A stretch of DNA of 64,000 nucleotides from CAWHNT01 sp963830775 (lineage in GTDB: Bacteria > Pseudomonadota > Alphaproteobacteria > Geminicoccales > Geminicoccaceae), in assembly GCA_963830775.1 (NCBI GenBank), contig CAWHNT010000024.1, forward strand, positions 310,001 to 374,000, written 5' to 3'. Of the stretch, positions 38,357-47,179 are shown piece after piece. Under the pieces are notes generated by a model. That model worked only from the letters and a program-made list of their open reading frames with translations. It searched no databases and was not told the origin of the DNA. Within the stretch, counting starts at the first letter, position 1. Each line of letters opens with the position of its first letter. The position numbers were made by a program, and so were the translations under genes.

Positions 38357-39521
38357 GTGCAATCCCACGGTAGCTCTTGTGCAAGGGCATTGGGGGCCGC
38401 ATCTGATCGGGATGCACCCACCGATCTTCGTTCGTGAGCTGAGCGGCGCGGAGCGCGCCCAGCTCGACGTCGGCCTGCGTTCGCCAAGCGCCTTCACCGT
38501 GCGGCGTGCTCAGATCGTGCGGCTGAGCGCGGCAGGGCGCCCGCCGCGGGCTATTGCGCAGGGTTTGTGCTGCGCGGTGCAGACCGTGCGCAACGCCATC
38601 CGCGCTTTCAACGCCCGCGGCCTTGCGGCCCTGACCGCCGGTTCCCCGCGGCCCAAGAGCGCCGCCCCGGTGCTGGATGGAGCCAAGCTGGAGCAGCTGC
38701 GCGGTCTCCTGCACCAGTCGCCACGCGCCTTCGGCCATGCCAGGAGCACCTGGACGCTCACCCTGCTGGCGCAGGTCGCGCACGACCAGGGGCTGAGCGC
38801 GACCGTCCTGTCGGACGAGACGATCCGGCGGGCGTTGGCGCGGCTGGAGGTGGGCTGGAAGCGCGCCAAGCGCTGGCTCACCAGCCCCGATCCCGACTAC
38901 GCGCGTAAAAAAGTCGCCGCGACCGCCTGATCCGGCAGGCGCAAAGCCGGCCAGGCTGGGCGCTCGGCTTCCAGGACGAGGTCTGGTTCTCCCGCCTGGC
39001 GCAGCCGGCGCTGCATGCCTGGACGGCGGGCGAGCCCCTGCGCCTTGGCCTGCATCCCGTGGATCGCGCCGATCCTGAGCCGAAGGCCTGGCCTGCTACG
39101 GCCTGTGGCTGCCTGCACGCGAGCGGATGCTGCTGCGCTTCGTCAACGGGCGACCGATCAGCCCGGTGACCTGCGCCTTCCTTGCCTGGGCCGCCGAACA
39201 GCTCGCGGCCGAGGGCGTCCGGGTCTTGGCGCTGATCTGGGACAACGCCTCCTGGCACATCAGCCGCGAGGTGCGGGACTGGGTCAGGAGGCACAATCGC
39301 GAGGTCAAGCGGACCGGCCATGGTTGCCGCCTTCTGATCTGCCGGCTGCCGAGCCGAAGCCCGTGGCTCAACCCGATCGAGCCCAAATGGGTCCACGCCA
39401 AGCGAGCGGTGGTCGAGCCGGCGCGCAAGCTCACCGGCGCCGAGCTCAAGCAGCGGCTCTGCCAGCACTACCAATGCCAGCTTCTGCCACCGCTCGCACA
39501 ACAGCTCCCTTGATCATGCAC
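38357..39521 (+). mobile_element. IS630-family insertion sequence
   Basis: 1165-bp element flanked by TA dinucleotides (38355-38356 and 39522-39523), the target duplication of the family. Imperfect terminal repeats: GTGCAATCCCACGGTAGCTC at the left, and reversed GTGCATGATCAAGGGAGCTG at the right, continuing with a shared TTGTGC. It lies inside the MITE. One transposase gene is present. Confidence 0.82.
38412..39513 (+). pseudogene. IS630-family transposase (frame interrupted twice)
   Basis: DDE transposase with N-terminal helix-turn-helix (GRPPRAIAQGLCCAVQTVRN) and catalytic residues in GFQDEVWF (Asp), LIWDNASWHIS (Asp) and SPWLNPIEPKW (Glu). The first frame ends near 38930. The next continues after a -1 shift at a run of six A (38907-38912); many IS630 elements use programmed shifting at such runs. 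A second break near 39087 (EPKA-LACYGLW) needs one missing C. If both are bypassed the protein is complete. Confidence 0.75.
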
Positions 39522-39638
39522 TAGTGAGGCTAAGCCATTGATTTCAATAGGCAATTCTGACAATTCTGATCGAGCATCTTGCTCGGAAAAGGCTGCGAAA
39601 TCAATGGCTTAACATATCTTATGACACCGTAGTACTAG

Positions 39639-41113
39639 TACTACCGTGTCATAAGTTGATTGATCGGTGTGGCCGCCGGAAAGCTGCAGGCAGCAGGGAC
39701 ATCGCGGCAGGCCGCCATGAGCGCGAGGGCGAGGCGCCGGCGCAAGGTAGCGATGGAGGTGGGGCTGTGCCGCTCGGGCCGGATCAGGCGAGCCCGAGGC
39801 CGGTAGTCGGCCGGCCGCTCGGGGGCCCTGAGCCGGGGCTGCCCTCCGGGGAAAAGCGACAGCGCTCGGCCACGAGGAATCCGTAGGCCGCGATGCACAA
39901 GGAGGCATGGTGGTGGAAGCCGCGCCAGCCCCGGCCCTCGAAGTGGCCCAGGCCGATCTCCTGCTTCAGCTCCTCGAAGTCGCGCTCGATCCGCCAACGC
40001 AGCTTGGCGGTGCGACCAGCTGCCCGATTGTCATCATCCCGGGCAGGGTCGAGAGCCAGTCTTGGTCGGCTCCTTCCCGCCCTCGGGCCACTCCACCAGG
40101 AGCCATTCCTCCGCCCGTGGCTCGGCCCGGTCCATGTCGCGATGCGCCGGCCGGACCCGGACGGCGGCGAAGCGCGAGGCGAGGGCGCCGGTCGTGCCCT
40201 CGCGCCAACGCGCGGCCTGCCACGCGCCCGCGGGCAGCGCCATCGCCAACCCTTCGGCCGCGAGCGGCTGGTGCTCGGGGCCGCGCCGCAGCAGCTTGGG
40301 CGGCCGGCCCCTGCCGCTCCAAGGCTTGGCCGGCAACGGTCCCGTGCCGGGCGCCCACAAGGTGGTCGAGCCCTGGATGCCGGCCACGTAGGGGATGCCC
40401 AGGGCGGTGACGCCGTCGCGGAAGCCGGTGTCGTTGCCGTACCCGGCGTCGGTGACCACCACGCCCCGCAGCACGCCGTCCGCCACCGCCTGCCGGATCT
40501 GCCCCAGCGCGATCTCGGGCTTCATCCGAAACTCCACCTCCTCAGGCACGCCCGCCATCGCGCGTCGCGCCGGATCAGCGGCCCAGGTCTCGGGCAGGTA
40601 AAGCCGGTAGGCGATCGGCAGGCTCGCCTGCTCGTTGGCCACCGAGAGGGTTACCGCCACCTGGCAGTTGTCCTGCTTGCCGATCTGGCCGCAGTACTGC
40701 CGGGCCACCCCGACCGAAAGCCTGCCCTTCTTCGGCAGGCCGGTGTCGTTCACGATCCAGGCTCGGATCGGTCCATGCGCCATGATCGCCGGCAGCACGT
40801 GGCCGCGCACCGCCGTCAGCACGGCTGCATCATCCCAGGCCGCCTTGGCTACGAAGTGGTGCAGGGACTGGTGCGCCGCACCCACCCGAAACGGCGCGAC
40901 CCGGGCGGCCATCGGCTCGACGCTCTTGCGCTCGCCAGGCAGCAGCAGGCCGGTCGCGTAGGCCCGCAGCGGCCCGCGCCGGTCCGCGTGGCCCAGCGCC
41001 CCGCCCAGGAGCTCGACGTAGCTCCCGAACCGCTCCTCCCAGTCCGCCATCTTCCACCCGCCTCATGCTGCCGCTCCGGGCGAGATAGCAAAAGCTTAGC
41101 TTATGAAGGTATA
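39639..41113 (-). mobile_element. IS701-family insertion sequence (copy 1)
   Basis: 1475-bp element flanked by CTAG (39635-39638 and 41114-41117). Left end TACTACCGTGTCATAAG; right end, reversed, TATACCTTCATAAG, the same sequence with a 3-base deletion and substitutions. The left CTAG is shared with the MITE. The left flank and left end together make a 32-bp near-palindrome (39621-39652). Confidence 0.75.
39641..41050 (-). pseudogene. IS701-family transposase (three frame breaks)
   Basis: IS4-superfamily DDE enzyme: first Asp in NDTGLPKKG with SVGVARQYCGQIGKQDNCQV, second in VVTDAGYGNDTGF, Glu in LGHFEGRG. The frame breaks near 40055 (EPTK-YWLSTLP), 40010 (before AKLRWRIERDFEELKQEIG) and again near the end. 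All three fit single missing bases and together restore 471 codons ending at 39641 inside the terminal repeat. Either an inactive copy or an error-rich stretch. Confidence 0.72.
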
Positions 41114-41170
41114 CTAGGTGACACTCTGTTAATGCAGGGGCGGCGCCGGGCCCGCGGGCTCCCAAAAGCA

Positions 41171-41203
41171 GCGCGGCGCGGCCGGAACCCGACCGCGCCG
41201 CGC
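41171..41203 (-). terminator. hairpin terminator of the phasin gene
   Basis: Perfect 11-bp GC stem GCGCGGCGCGG / CCGCGCCGCGC with an 11-base loop, located 29 bases past the phasin stop in its direction of transcription. Confidence 0.65.
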
Positions 41204-41231
41204 CACAACGGACCAGACGCGCGTTGACGGT

Positions 41232-41955
41232 CTAGGCCGCGTCGCGCCGCTGCCGCTCGGCTGCGGCCGTCGTTGCCCGTGTCATCGTCTGGACGACCTC
41301 GAGGTACCGGCTGTTGAGCTGGTTCAGGCGCTCGAAGCTGGCGCGGACGAACTCGCCCTGGAGCTGGAAGAGCTCGTCCCAATTGACCGCCCGGCCGAGG
41401 GTCGCAGCGAGCTGCAGGTTGTGCCGCGTCTGCTCGTTGAGCAGCTCGACCCAGAGCTTGCCGATCTCGGTCACGCCTTCGGTCGACTGACGGGCCGTCT
41501 CGCGCTGCACCTCGCCCACTCCACCGGCGAGCCGCTGAACGAGCTGGAGGCCGCCACGAGCTGCGGCCGACGCGGTCTCGAGCACCGGCGGCCGTCGCTT
41601 CCCGCCCCACCTCGGCGGTCCGTCGTGCGGTTGCGACCACCGTCTCGGTTGCCCGCTCGGCCGTCTCCCTGGCGGCGTGGGCGCTCTCCTGCGCTGCCCG
41701 CTCGCTGCCGTTGCCGGCGCTCTCACCCTGGCCGTTCTGGCCTCCGGCCTTGCGCTCGCTGAAGTCGAGCGCCTTGCGCAGCTGCTCGATCGTGGCCGGA
41801 CCGACCCCTGGAAGCTCCTCGAGCGCGTTCACGTCGGTGATCTTGCCGCCGTGCTTGCCGCGGAACTTGAGGATGGCGTCGGCCAGATCGGGCCGGAGCC
41901 CCGCTGCCTCGACCAGCTCCTCGCGGGTGGCCATGTTGACGTTCAACTTAGCCAT
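41232..41955 (-). CDS. helix-hairpin-helix / phasin fusion protein (one frameshift)
   Basis: About 240 residues. Residues 1-70 form a ComEA/SSL-type helix-hairpin-helix module (LNVNMATREELVEAAGLRPD, ITDVNALEELPGVGPATIEQ). A Gly/Asn/Glu linker follows, then an Ala-rich amphipathic phasin domain (VLETASAAARGGLQLVQRLA ... LNEQTRHNLQLAATLGRAVN, LNSRYLEVVQTMT). Phasins coat PHA granules; an HHH could bind DNA and link granules to the nucleoid. One extra base near 41585 breaks the frame at EATAA-VLETA; correction gives exactly 241 codons. Confidence 0.75.
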
Positions 41956-42150
41956 AGTATTCCCCTCTTGTTGGACGCCTCGCAGTAGCGTCACGAAGTA
42001 TCGCCAACACCCCACCTGCGGGGAGGTTCCGCGGCCCGCGCAGCCTGTCGACAGCGACATTCCGCCGCCGATGCGGCGACCCGCTGCCACCTGTCGGACG
42101 TTCGCTCGATATCTGATTCGTGGCCGCCATCAGGCCACGCGAGAGGATGC

Positions 42151-43168
42151 ATGACCGAGCTGGTCTCGATCCGCACCGTCGAGATGCACACCGCAGGCGA
42201 GCCCGTGCGGATCATCACCGACGGCTATCCGATCCCGGAAGGTGCCACGCTCCTGGAGCGGCGGCGGGACGCGCAGGCGCGGCTCGACCGCTACCGCCGC
42301 CTGCTGATGAGCGAGCCCCGCGGCCACGCCGAGATGTACGGCGCCCTGCTCGTGCCGCCGGACCTTCCCGACGCCCACATGGCGGTGCTGTTCCTGCACA
42401 ACGAGGGCTACTCCACGATGTGCGGCCACGCGGTGGTGGCCCTCGGGCGCTACGCCGTGGACCATGGGCTGGTGGCCGGGAGGAGCCGCTCACCCAGGTC
42501 CGTATCCAGTGCCCTTGCGGCCTCGTCCGCGCTCAGGTCGAGGCGAGGGCGGCCGGCCGCGGGTGCGGTTCGAGAGCGTGCCCTGCTTCGCCTTTGCCCG
42601 CGACGCCGTCGTGGTCACCCGCACTTCGGCCCGGTGACGCTCGACATCGGCTATGGCGGCGCCTTCTATGCCGTCCTGCCTGCGGCCGAGCTCGGCCTCG
42701 ACCTCGAGGCGAGCCCGCTGGCGCGGCTGGTCGACGCCGCCATGGAGATCAAGGAGGCCGCGAGCCGGAGCCTGGCACTGGCGCATCCCCGATTCCGAGA
42801 CCTCGCCTTCCTCTACGGCACCATCCTGACCGATGGTGCGGACGACTGGACGAGGAGCCCACGACCAACATCTGCGTCTTCGCCGACGGCCAGGTCGACC
42901 GCAGCCCCACAGGCTCCGGTGTCGGCGCGCGGCTGGCGCTCATGCACCGCCGCAGCCGGATCGGGCTCGGCCAGAGCCGCCGCTTCCGCAGCGTGACGGG
43001 CGGCATATTCGAGGGCCGGGTCGTCCGGCCGGTGCGGACCGGGCCGCATCCGGCCGTGATCACCGAGGTCGCTGGCGAGGCGTACTACACCGGCGAGGCG
43101 CAGTTTCATGCGTGGAGGAGGCCGACCCGCTCGCCTGGGGCTTCCGGCTGCGCCGCTCCGCGCGCTGA
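42151..43168 (+). pseudogene. proline racemase family, probable trans-3-hydroxy-L-proline dehydratase (five frame breaks)
   Basis: The pieces read in order as one protein: MTELVSIRTVEMHTAGEPVR, YSTMCGHAVVALGRY (first catalytic Cys), FGPVTLDIGYGGAFYAVLPA, TNICVFADGQVDRSPTGSGV, RVVRPVRTGPHPAVITEVAG. The second catalytic position is Thr (RSPTGSG) rather than Cys, which in this family marks trans-3-hydroxy-L-proline dehydratase instead of an epimerase or racemase. Five single-base losses (about 42482, 42546, 42612, 42851, 43115) break it; restoring them gives 341 codons. Decayed gene or local sequence error. Confidence 0.7.
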
Positions 43169-43212
43169 CGGGTCTAAGGGACCGCTACCGCCCCCAGCTG
43201 CGTGAGGTCGCC

Positions 43213-44195
43213 ATGCTCGCCTACTTCCGACGCGGCCGGCGCGAGCTCGACCCGGTCGACGCGGTCGCGACCGACCATGCCCGACGACGCGATCTGGATC
43301 GACATGCTGGAGCCGACCCCGGAAGAGACCCGCTTCGTCGAGCGGGCGATCGGGATCGGGATGCCGACCCGCGAGGAGATGCGCGAGATCGAGGCCTCGG
43401 CCCGGGTCTACGAGGAAGGCGACGCGCTCTATCTGACCACCACCCTCCTCGTCAATGCCGATGGCCTGACCCCCGACACCACCGAGGTCACCTTCATCCT
43501 CGTGGGCGAGCGGCTGCTGACCCTGCGCTACGCCTCACCCCTCCCCTTCCGTGCCGTGGGCCCGAGCGCTCGAGCGCCACGGCCTTGGCTTGGCCAATGG
43601 CGGGGCCGTCTTCTTCTGGCTGGTCGACGGGGTCATCGCCCGCCTGGCCGACGTGCTGGAGCGCACCACGCGCCGACCTCAACGGCCTGGGCAGCCGCAT
43701 CTTCAACGCCGCCCGCCATAGCAAGGGCGAGGACAGGCCCGACCTCCTGGAGGCCATCGAGCGCATCGGCCGCGCCGGCGAGACCGCGTCGAAGGTCCGC
43801 GACAGCCTGCACACGCTGCAGCGCATGCTGTTCGCCATCGGCGTCACCGACCAGATCCCGTCCCGCTACCGCAAAGACGCCCGCGCCCGCGCCAAGGCCC
43901 TCAACCGCGACGTCCACTCGCTGACCGACCATGCCGGCTTTCTGTCGCAGAAGATCAACTTCACGCTCGACGCCACGCTGGGCCTGATCAACATCGAGCA
44001 GAACGCGATCATCAAGATCTTCTCGGTCGTGGCGGTGGTGTTCCTGCCGCCGACCCTGATCGCCAGCATCTACGGCATGAACTTCGAGATCATGCCGGAG
44101 CTGCGTGGCGATTCGGCTATCCGTTCGCCGTGGTGCTGATGGTGATCTCGGCGGTGATGCCCTATCTATATTTCAAGCGGCGAGGGTGGTTGTAG
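43213..44195 (+). pseudogene. CorA-family magnesium transporter (four frame breaks)
   Basis: Pieces read as MLAYFRRGRRELDPVDAVAT, DAIWIDMLEPTPEETRFVER, AVFFWLVDGVIARLADVLE, and the C-terminal pore: IFSVVAVVFLPPTLIASIYGMNFE with the YGMNF selectivity motif, then FGYPFAVVLMVISAVMPYLY and a basic tail. Three extra bases (about 43277, 43561, 43668) and one missing base (about 44107) break the frame; correction gives 327 codons, the normal CorA length. It starts 44 bases after the hydroxyproline dehydratase homologue. Confidence 0.75.
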
Positions 44196-44228
44196 GTGCC
44201 AGATCGTCAGTCGCAGCGAGTTAAGGTG

Positions 44229-44516
44229 CTAGACTAGCTCCAGCCGGACCTTCCTGCCCAGAGTTGCGGCTGCTTTTTGCAGGGTGTGTAGTGTTACGGA
44301 CGTGTTGTCGGGGTCGAGCAGCCGGTCGAGCTGGGCTCGGCTGGTCCCCATCCGCTGCGCCATCGCACTTTTGGACAGCTTCTGCGCCTTCATCGCCTGC
44401 TCGATCTGCCAGGCGAGCACCGCCTTGATGGCGTGCTCGGTCGCCTCTTCGAGGATGCCCTCCTCGGCAAGGAACTCGTCCAGCGTTGAGCCGGGCCAGC
44501 CCCTCTCAGAGTTCAT
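44229..44516 (-). CDS. XRE-type helix-turn-helix antitoxin (HigA-like)
   Basis: 95 residues with a C-terminal HTH: LSKSAMAQRMGTSRAQLDRLLD, then SVTLHTLQKAAATLGRKVRL. The N terminus (FLAEEGILEEATEHAIKAVL) is probably the toxin-binding part. The ATG overlaps the toxin's 3' end by 11 bases, a tightly coupled toxin-first pair. Confidence 0.85.
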   Translation of the reverse strand: MNSERGWPGSTLDEFLAEEGILEEATEHAIKAVLAWQIEQAMKAQKLSKSAMAQRMGTSRAQLDRLLDPDNTSVTLHTLQKAAATLGRKVRLELV

Positions 44517-44854
44517 CCCGATCCATTCCTTTCATCCGGTCCCAGGCAAGCTCGATCTCCTGCGGCGGGGTCTTATGCGTCTTCTTGATGAACCCATGCA
44601 GCAGCACCAGCTCGGATCGGTGTATGCAGAAGACCACTCGCGCGATCCGGCCATCGGGAAGGATGCTGCGCAGCTCCCATAAGCCTCGCCCAAGCGAGCG
44701 GCATACCGACCGGCCAGCCGAACTCGACGCCCTTGAGGCCGAAGCCGATCTTGCGCCTGGCCTCCGGCTCCAGGCTCTTCAGCCAGTCGCGAACCGGTTG
44801 GTTTCCATGAAGGCTCTCGTAGAAGCGGGCCGGAACACGCTTCGGCGTCGACAC
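44506..44854 (-). CDS. HigB/Gp49-family toxin (one frameshift)
   Basis: RelE-superfamily toxin: RVPARFYESLHGNQPVRDWL and GFGLKGVEFGWPVGMPLAR in the first frame, then LWELRSILPDGRIARVVFCI and VLLHGFIKKTHKTPPQEIEL in another. One extra base near 44692 explains the break; correction gives 116 codons, the normal size. The start is GTG at 44854. It would cleave ribosome-bound mRNA if functional. Confidence 0.78.
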
Positions 44855-44857
44855 CAG

Positions 44858-44886
44858 TTAGTACCATTTTCGGTACGGAGTGTCAA
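44858..44886 (-). promoter_or_regulatory. promoter and operator of the second toxin-antitoxin pair
   Basis: On the minus strand a perfect -35 TTGACA (44886-44881) is followed by a 17-base spacer and TACTAA (44863-44858) as -10. The inverted repeat GTACC-GAAAAT-GGTAC occupies the spacer and overlaps the -10, where antitoxin binding would block polymerase. The toxin GTG begins 3 bases after the -10, implying a leaderless transcript or a start slightly downstream. Confidence 0.65.
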
Positions 44887-44917
44887 TCACGCCTCTGCCG
44901 GCCATGTAGGCAGAGCT

Positions 44918-45649
44918 CTAATTCCCCGCCGCCCGTTGCTGCCCGATGAGCTGAGCCAGTTGCCCGATCTCGGCCGCCCCCGGGATGAGCTGGTTGCCGA
45001 GCACGAAGGCCGGCGTGCCGTTCACGCCCAGGGCCTGGGCCAGGCGCATGTTCTCGTCCAGGCGGGCAGTGATGTCGGCGGCGTCCATGTCCCGGGCCAG
45101 GCGGTCGGGGTCGAGGCCCTGCTCGCGGGCGATGGCCATGATCGCGTCGTGGCTGAGATCCTTGGCCTGCATCATGGCGAAGTGCATGGCCGAGTACTTG
45201 CCCTGCTTCTCGGCGGCGAGGGCGGCGCGGGCGGCCAAGGTCGATTCCGGGCTCAGGATCGGCAGGTCCTTGAAGACGAAGCGGAGCTGCTTGTCGCTGG
45301 CCATGAGGGAGCGCAGGCCGCCCGCCATGCTCCGGCAGTAGCCGCAGCGATAGTCGAAGAACTCGACCAGCGTTACATCGCCCTTCGGATTGCCGCCGAC
45401 CGGGTCGCCCGCGTCGGCGAAGATGGCGTCGCGATGCTGGGTGATCGCCGCCTGCTGGCGCTTGGCCTCGTCGGCTTCGCGGCGGCGCTGCAGCTCCTGC
45501 AGCGCGTCGTAGATCACTTCCGGGTTCTTCAGGAGATAGTCGCGGACGATGCGCTCGACGTCGGGCTGGGTGAGTGCCGTCTGCGCGCGGGCGGGGCCGC
45601 CGGCCAGAAGTGCCACGCCCAAGCTCAGCATCAGAAGAAGTGCCCGCAT
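44918..45649 (-). CDS. DsbA-family thiol:disulfide oxidoreductase
   Basis: 243-residue periplasmic protein with signal peptide (LLLMLSLGVALLAGGPARA), an N-terminal helical segment (VRDYLLKNPEVIYDALQEL), and a thioredoxin fold with active site FDYRCGYCRSM near residue 93 and the cis-Pro loop NGTPAFVLG near 216. It resembles the Com1/ScsC-like branch with an N-terminal extension that may mediate oligomerisation. Followed upstream by the M48 protease gene on the same strand. Confidence 0.88.
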   Translation of the reverse strand: MRALLLMLSLGVALLAGGPARAQTALTQPDVERIVRDYLLKNPEVIYDALQELQRRREADEAKRQQAAITQHRDAIFADAGDPVGGNPKGDVTLVEFFDYRCGYCRSMAGGLRSLMASDKQLRFVFKDLPILSPESTLAARAALAAEKQGKYSAMHFAMMQAKDLSHDAIMAIAREQGLDPDRLARDMDAADITARLDENMRLAQALGVNGTPAFVLGNQLIPGAAEIGQLAQLIGQQRAAGN

Positions 45650-45722
45650 GCGAACCGCCCTTTCAGACCCGACATTCACGCCGGAGTAGACCAGCGGCCC
45701 CGGACTGGCCAGGGCCAAGCCT

Positions 45723-47108
45723 TCACAAGAGGCGGCGCCGCTGGCGCGGGCCCGGCTCCGGATCCTCCATGTCCTCGACCACGCGGGTCAGATCCTCGAC
45801 CCGCATGCGGGCCGGATCGGAGGGGTCGAGCAGGCCCTTCGCCCGGCGCAGATGCAGCTCCGCATCCTGCTTGTTGCCGCTGAGCACGGCCGATTCGGCG
45901 AGCGAGAGCGAGGCCTCGCCCTCCTGCCCCAGCTGGCCCTGTGTGACACCCAGGAAGCGCCAGGCGCCGGCGCTGTCGGGATCGAGCCGCACGGCCTCCT
46001 TGAGCAGCGCTGCCGCCTCCTGGAGCTTCGGCTTGCCGCCCTGCTCCATCAGCGTCCGCGCCAGCCCCACCCGCAGCAGCGGCACCTCGGGGCGCAGGCG
46101 CACGGCCGCCCGGTAGGGGTCCTCGGCCGCCGCGATCTTGCCGCTCTCGAACAGCACCTGGCCCTTCAGCTCCTCGAACCACGGGTCGTCCGGCCGGGCG
46201 GCGATGAGCTGGTTCAGCTCCTTGACCGACCGGTCGACGTCGGCCAGCCGGTAATAGGCCACCGAGCGGGCATAGCGGTCGACCACGCGGTCGCCATTGT
46301 AGCGGCGCAGCGTGGCGTTGGGCTCGGCCAGGAAGGCGTCGAGCTTGGCCACCATCCGGGCATGCGCGTCGACCAGCGAGGGGCTGGGCGGCTTGCCCTT
46401 GTAGGGCGAGGCGGTCACGCGATCCTCGAGGAACGACATGCGCTCGCGGGTCAGCGGGTGGGTGCGGAGGAAGGCGCTCCCGCCGCTGCTGATGCGCAGG
46501 TTCTGGTTCTCCAGGATCTGGAAGAACGCGACCAGGCCCTCGGGCGAGCGGCCGGCATCGGCGAGGTAGGTCACGGCCGCCTGGTCCGCCGACTGCTCCT
46601 GCGCCCGGGAGAAGGCCAGCACGCCGCGCTGCGCCACGGTGGCACCGCCGGCGATGATGGCGGTCCCCACCTGCGGCGCACCGGCGACGGCGGCGGCGGC
46701 CCCCAGCACGGCACCCAGGAGGCTCTGCACCGTGGCCCGCTCGCGGGCGGCGACGGCGCGGCTCAGATGGCCGCCCGCTATGTGGCCGGTCTCGTGCGCG
46801 ATCACGCCCGCCAGCTGGTCCGGGTTCTCGGTCCGGGTCAGCAGCCCGGTGTTGAGGAACAGGTTCTGGCCGCCGGCGACGAAGGCGTTGAGGGTGTCGT
46901 CGCGCAGGATGATGATGTCGACCGAGTCCGGGTCGAGCCCGGCGGCGCTGAAGATCGGGTCGGCGATCCGGCGGATCGTCTCCTCGATCTCGGCGTCGCG
47001 GATGACGGTGGCGGCCCGTGCCGGCCAGGCCACAGCCAGCAGGGCCACCAGCCCCAGTGCCAGCGCCAGCCGTCTCACAGCCCCGTGTCGCCAGCCCATC
47101 CGCATCAC
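45723..47108 (-). CDS. M48-family periplasmic metalloprotease with TPR repeats (BepA-like)
   Basis: 461 residues. Signal peptide (LALALGLVALLAVAWPARA), peptidase M48 domain with zinc motif HETGHIAGGH near residue 118 and third ligand region QEQSADQAAVTYL, then TPR helices from about 265 to 440. BepA-type enzymes help or degrade outer-membrane protein assembly intermediates such as LptD. Precedes the DsbA gene by 73 bases. Confidence 0.9.
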   Translation of the reverse strand: MMRMGWRHGAVRRLALALGLVALLAVAWPARAATVIRDAEIEETIRRIADPIFSAAGLDPDSVDIIILRDDTLNAFVAGGQNLFLNTGLLTRTENPDQLAGVIAHETGHIAGGHLSRAVAARERATVQSLLGAVLGAAAAVAGAPQVGTAIIAGGATVAQRGVLAFSRAQEQSADQAAVTYLADAGRSPEGLVAFFQILENQNLRISSGGSAFLRTHPLTRERMSFLEDRVTASPYKGKPPSPSLVDAHARMVAKLDAFLAEPNATLRRYNGDRVVDRYARSVAYYRLADVDRSVKELNQLIAARPDDPWFEELKGQVLFESGKIAAAEDPYRAAVRLRPEVPLLRVGLARTLMEQGGKPKLQEAAALLKEAVRLDPDSAGAWRFLGVTQGQLGQEGEASLSLAESAVLSGNKQDAELHLRRAKGLLDPSDPARMRVEDLTRVVEDMEDPEPGPRQRRRLL

Positions 47109-47179
47109 CCGTGCGTTGACCCCTGGACGCGCCGGCCCGACAAACCCGGCCCGGCGGTACCGGGACGGATGGGTAGCAG

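Larger units (their letters stand above)
38341..39634. mobile_element. 127-bp MITE split by an IS630 element
   Basis: Removing the IS630 element and one TA leaves 127 bp (38341-38356 plus 39524-39634) bounded by CTAG at 38337-38340 and 39635-38. The two ends form 38-bp terminal inverted repeats matching at 28 of 38 positions without gaps; the innermost 15 bp (TAAGCCATTGATTTC) are identical. Inside are a CGAGCA/TGCTCG hairpin and a doubled CAATTCTGA. It has no coding capacity. Its right terminus matches the end of the neighbouring IS701 element at 16 of 17 bases, so that transposase type probably mobilised it. Confidence 0.75.

Noticed and set aside
39621..39652. 32-bp near-palindrome as a standalone operator or terminator
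   Set aside because: It is the head-to-head junction of the MITE right end, the shared CTAG and the IS701 left end.
44858..44884. GTACC/GGTAC repeat as a transcription terminator after dsbA
   Set aside because: It is AT-rich with a short stem and fits exactly into a TTGACA-17-TACTAA promoter for the toxin gene; dsbA is transcribed away from it.
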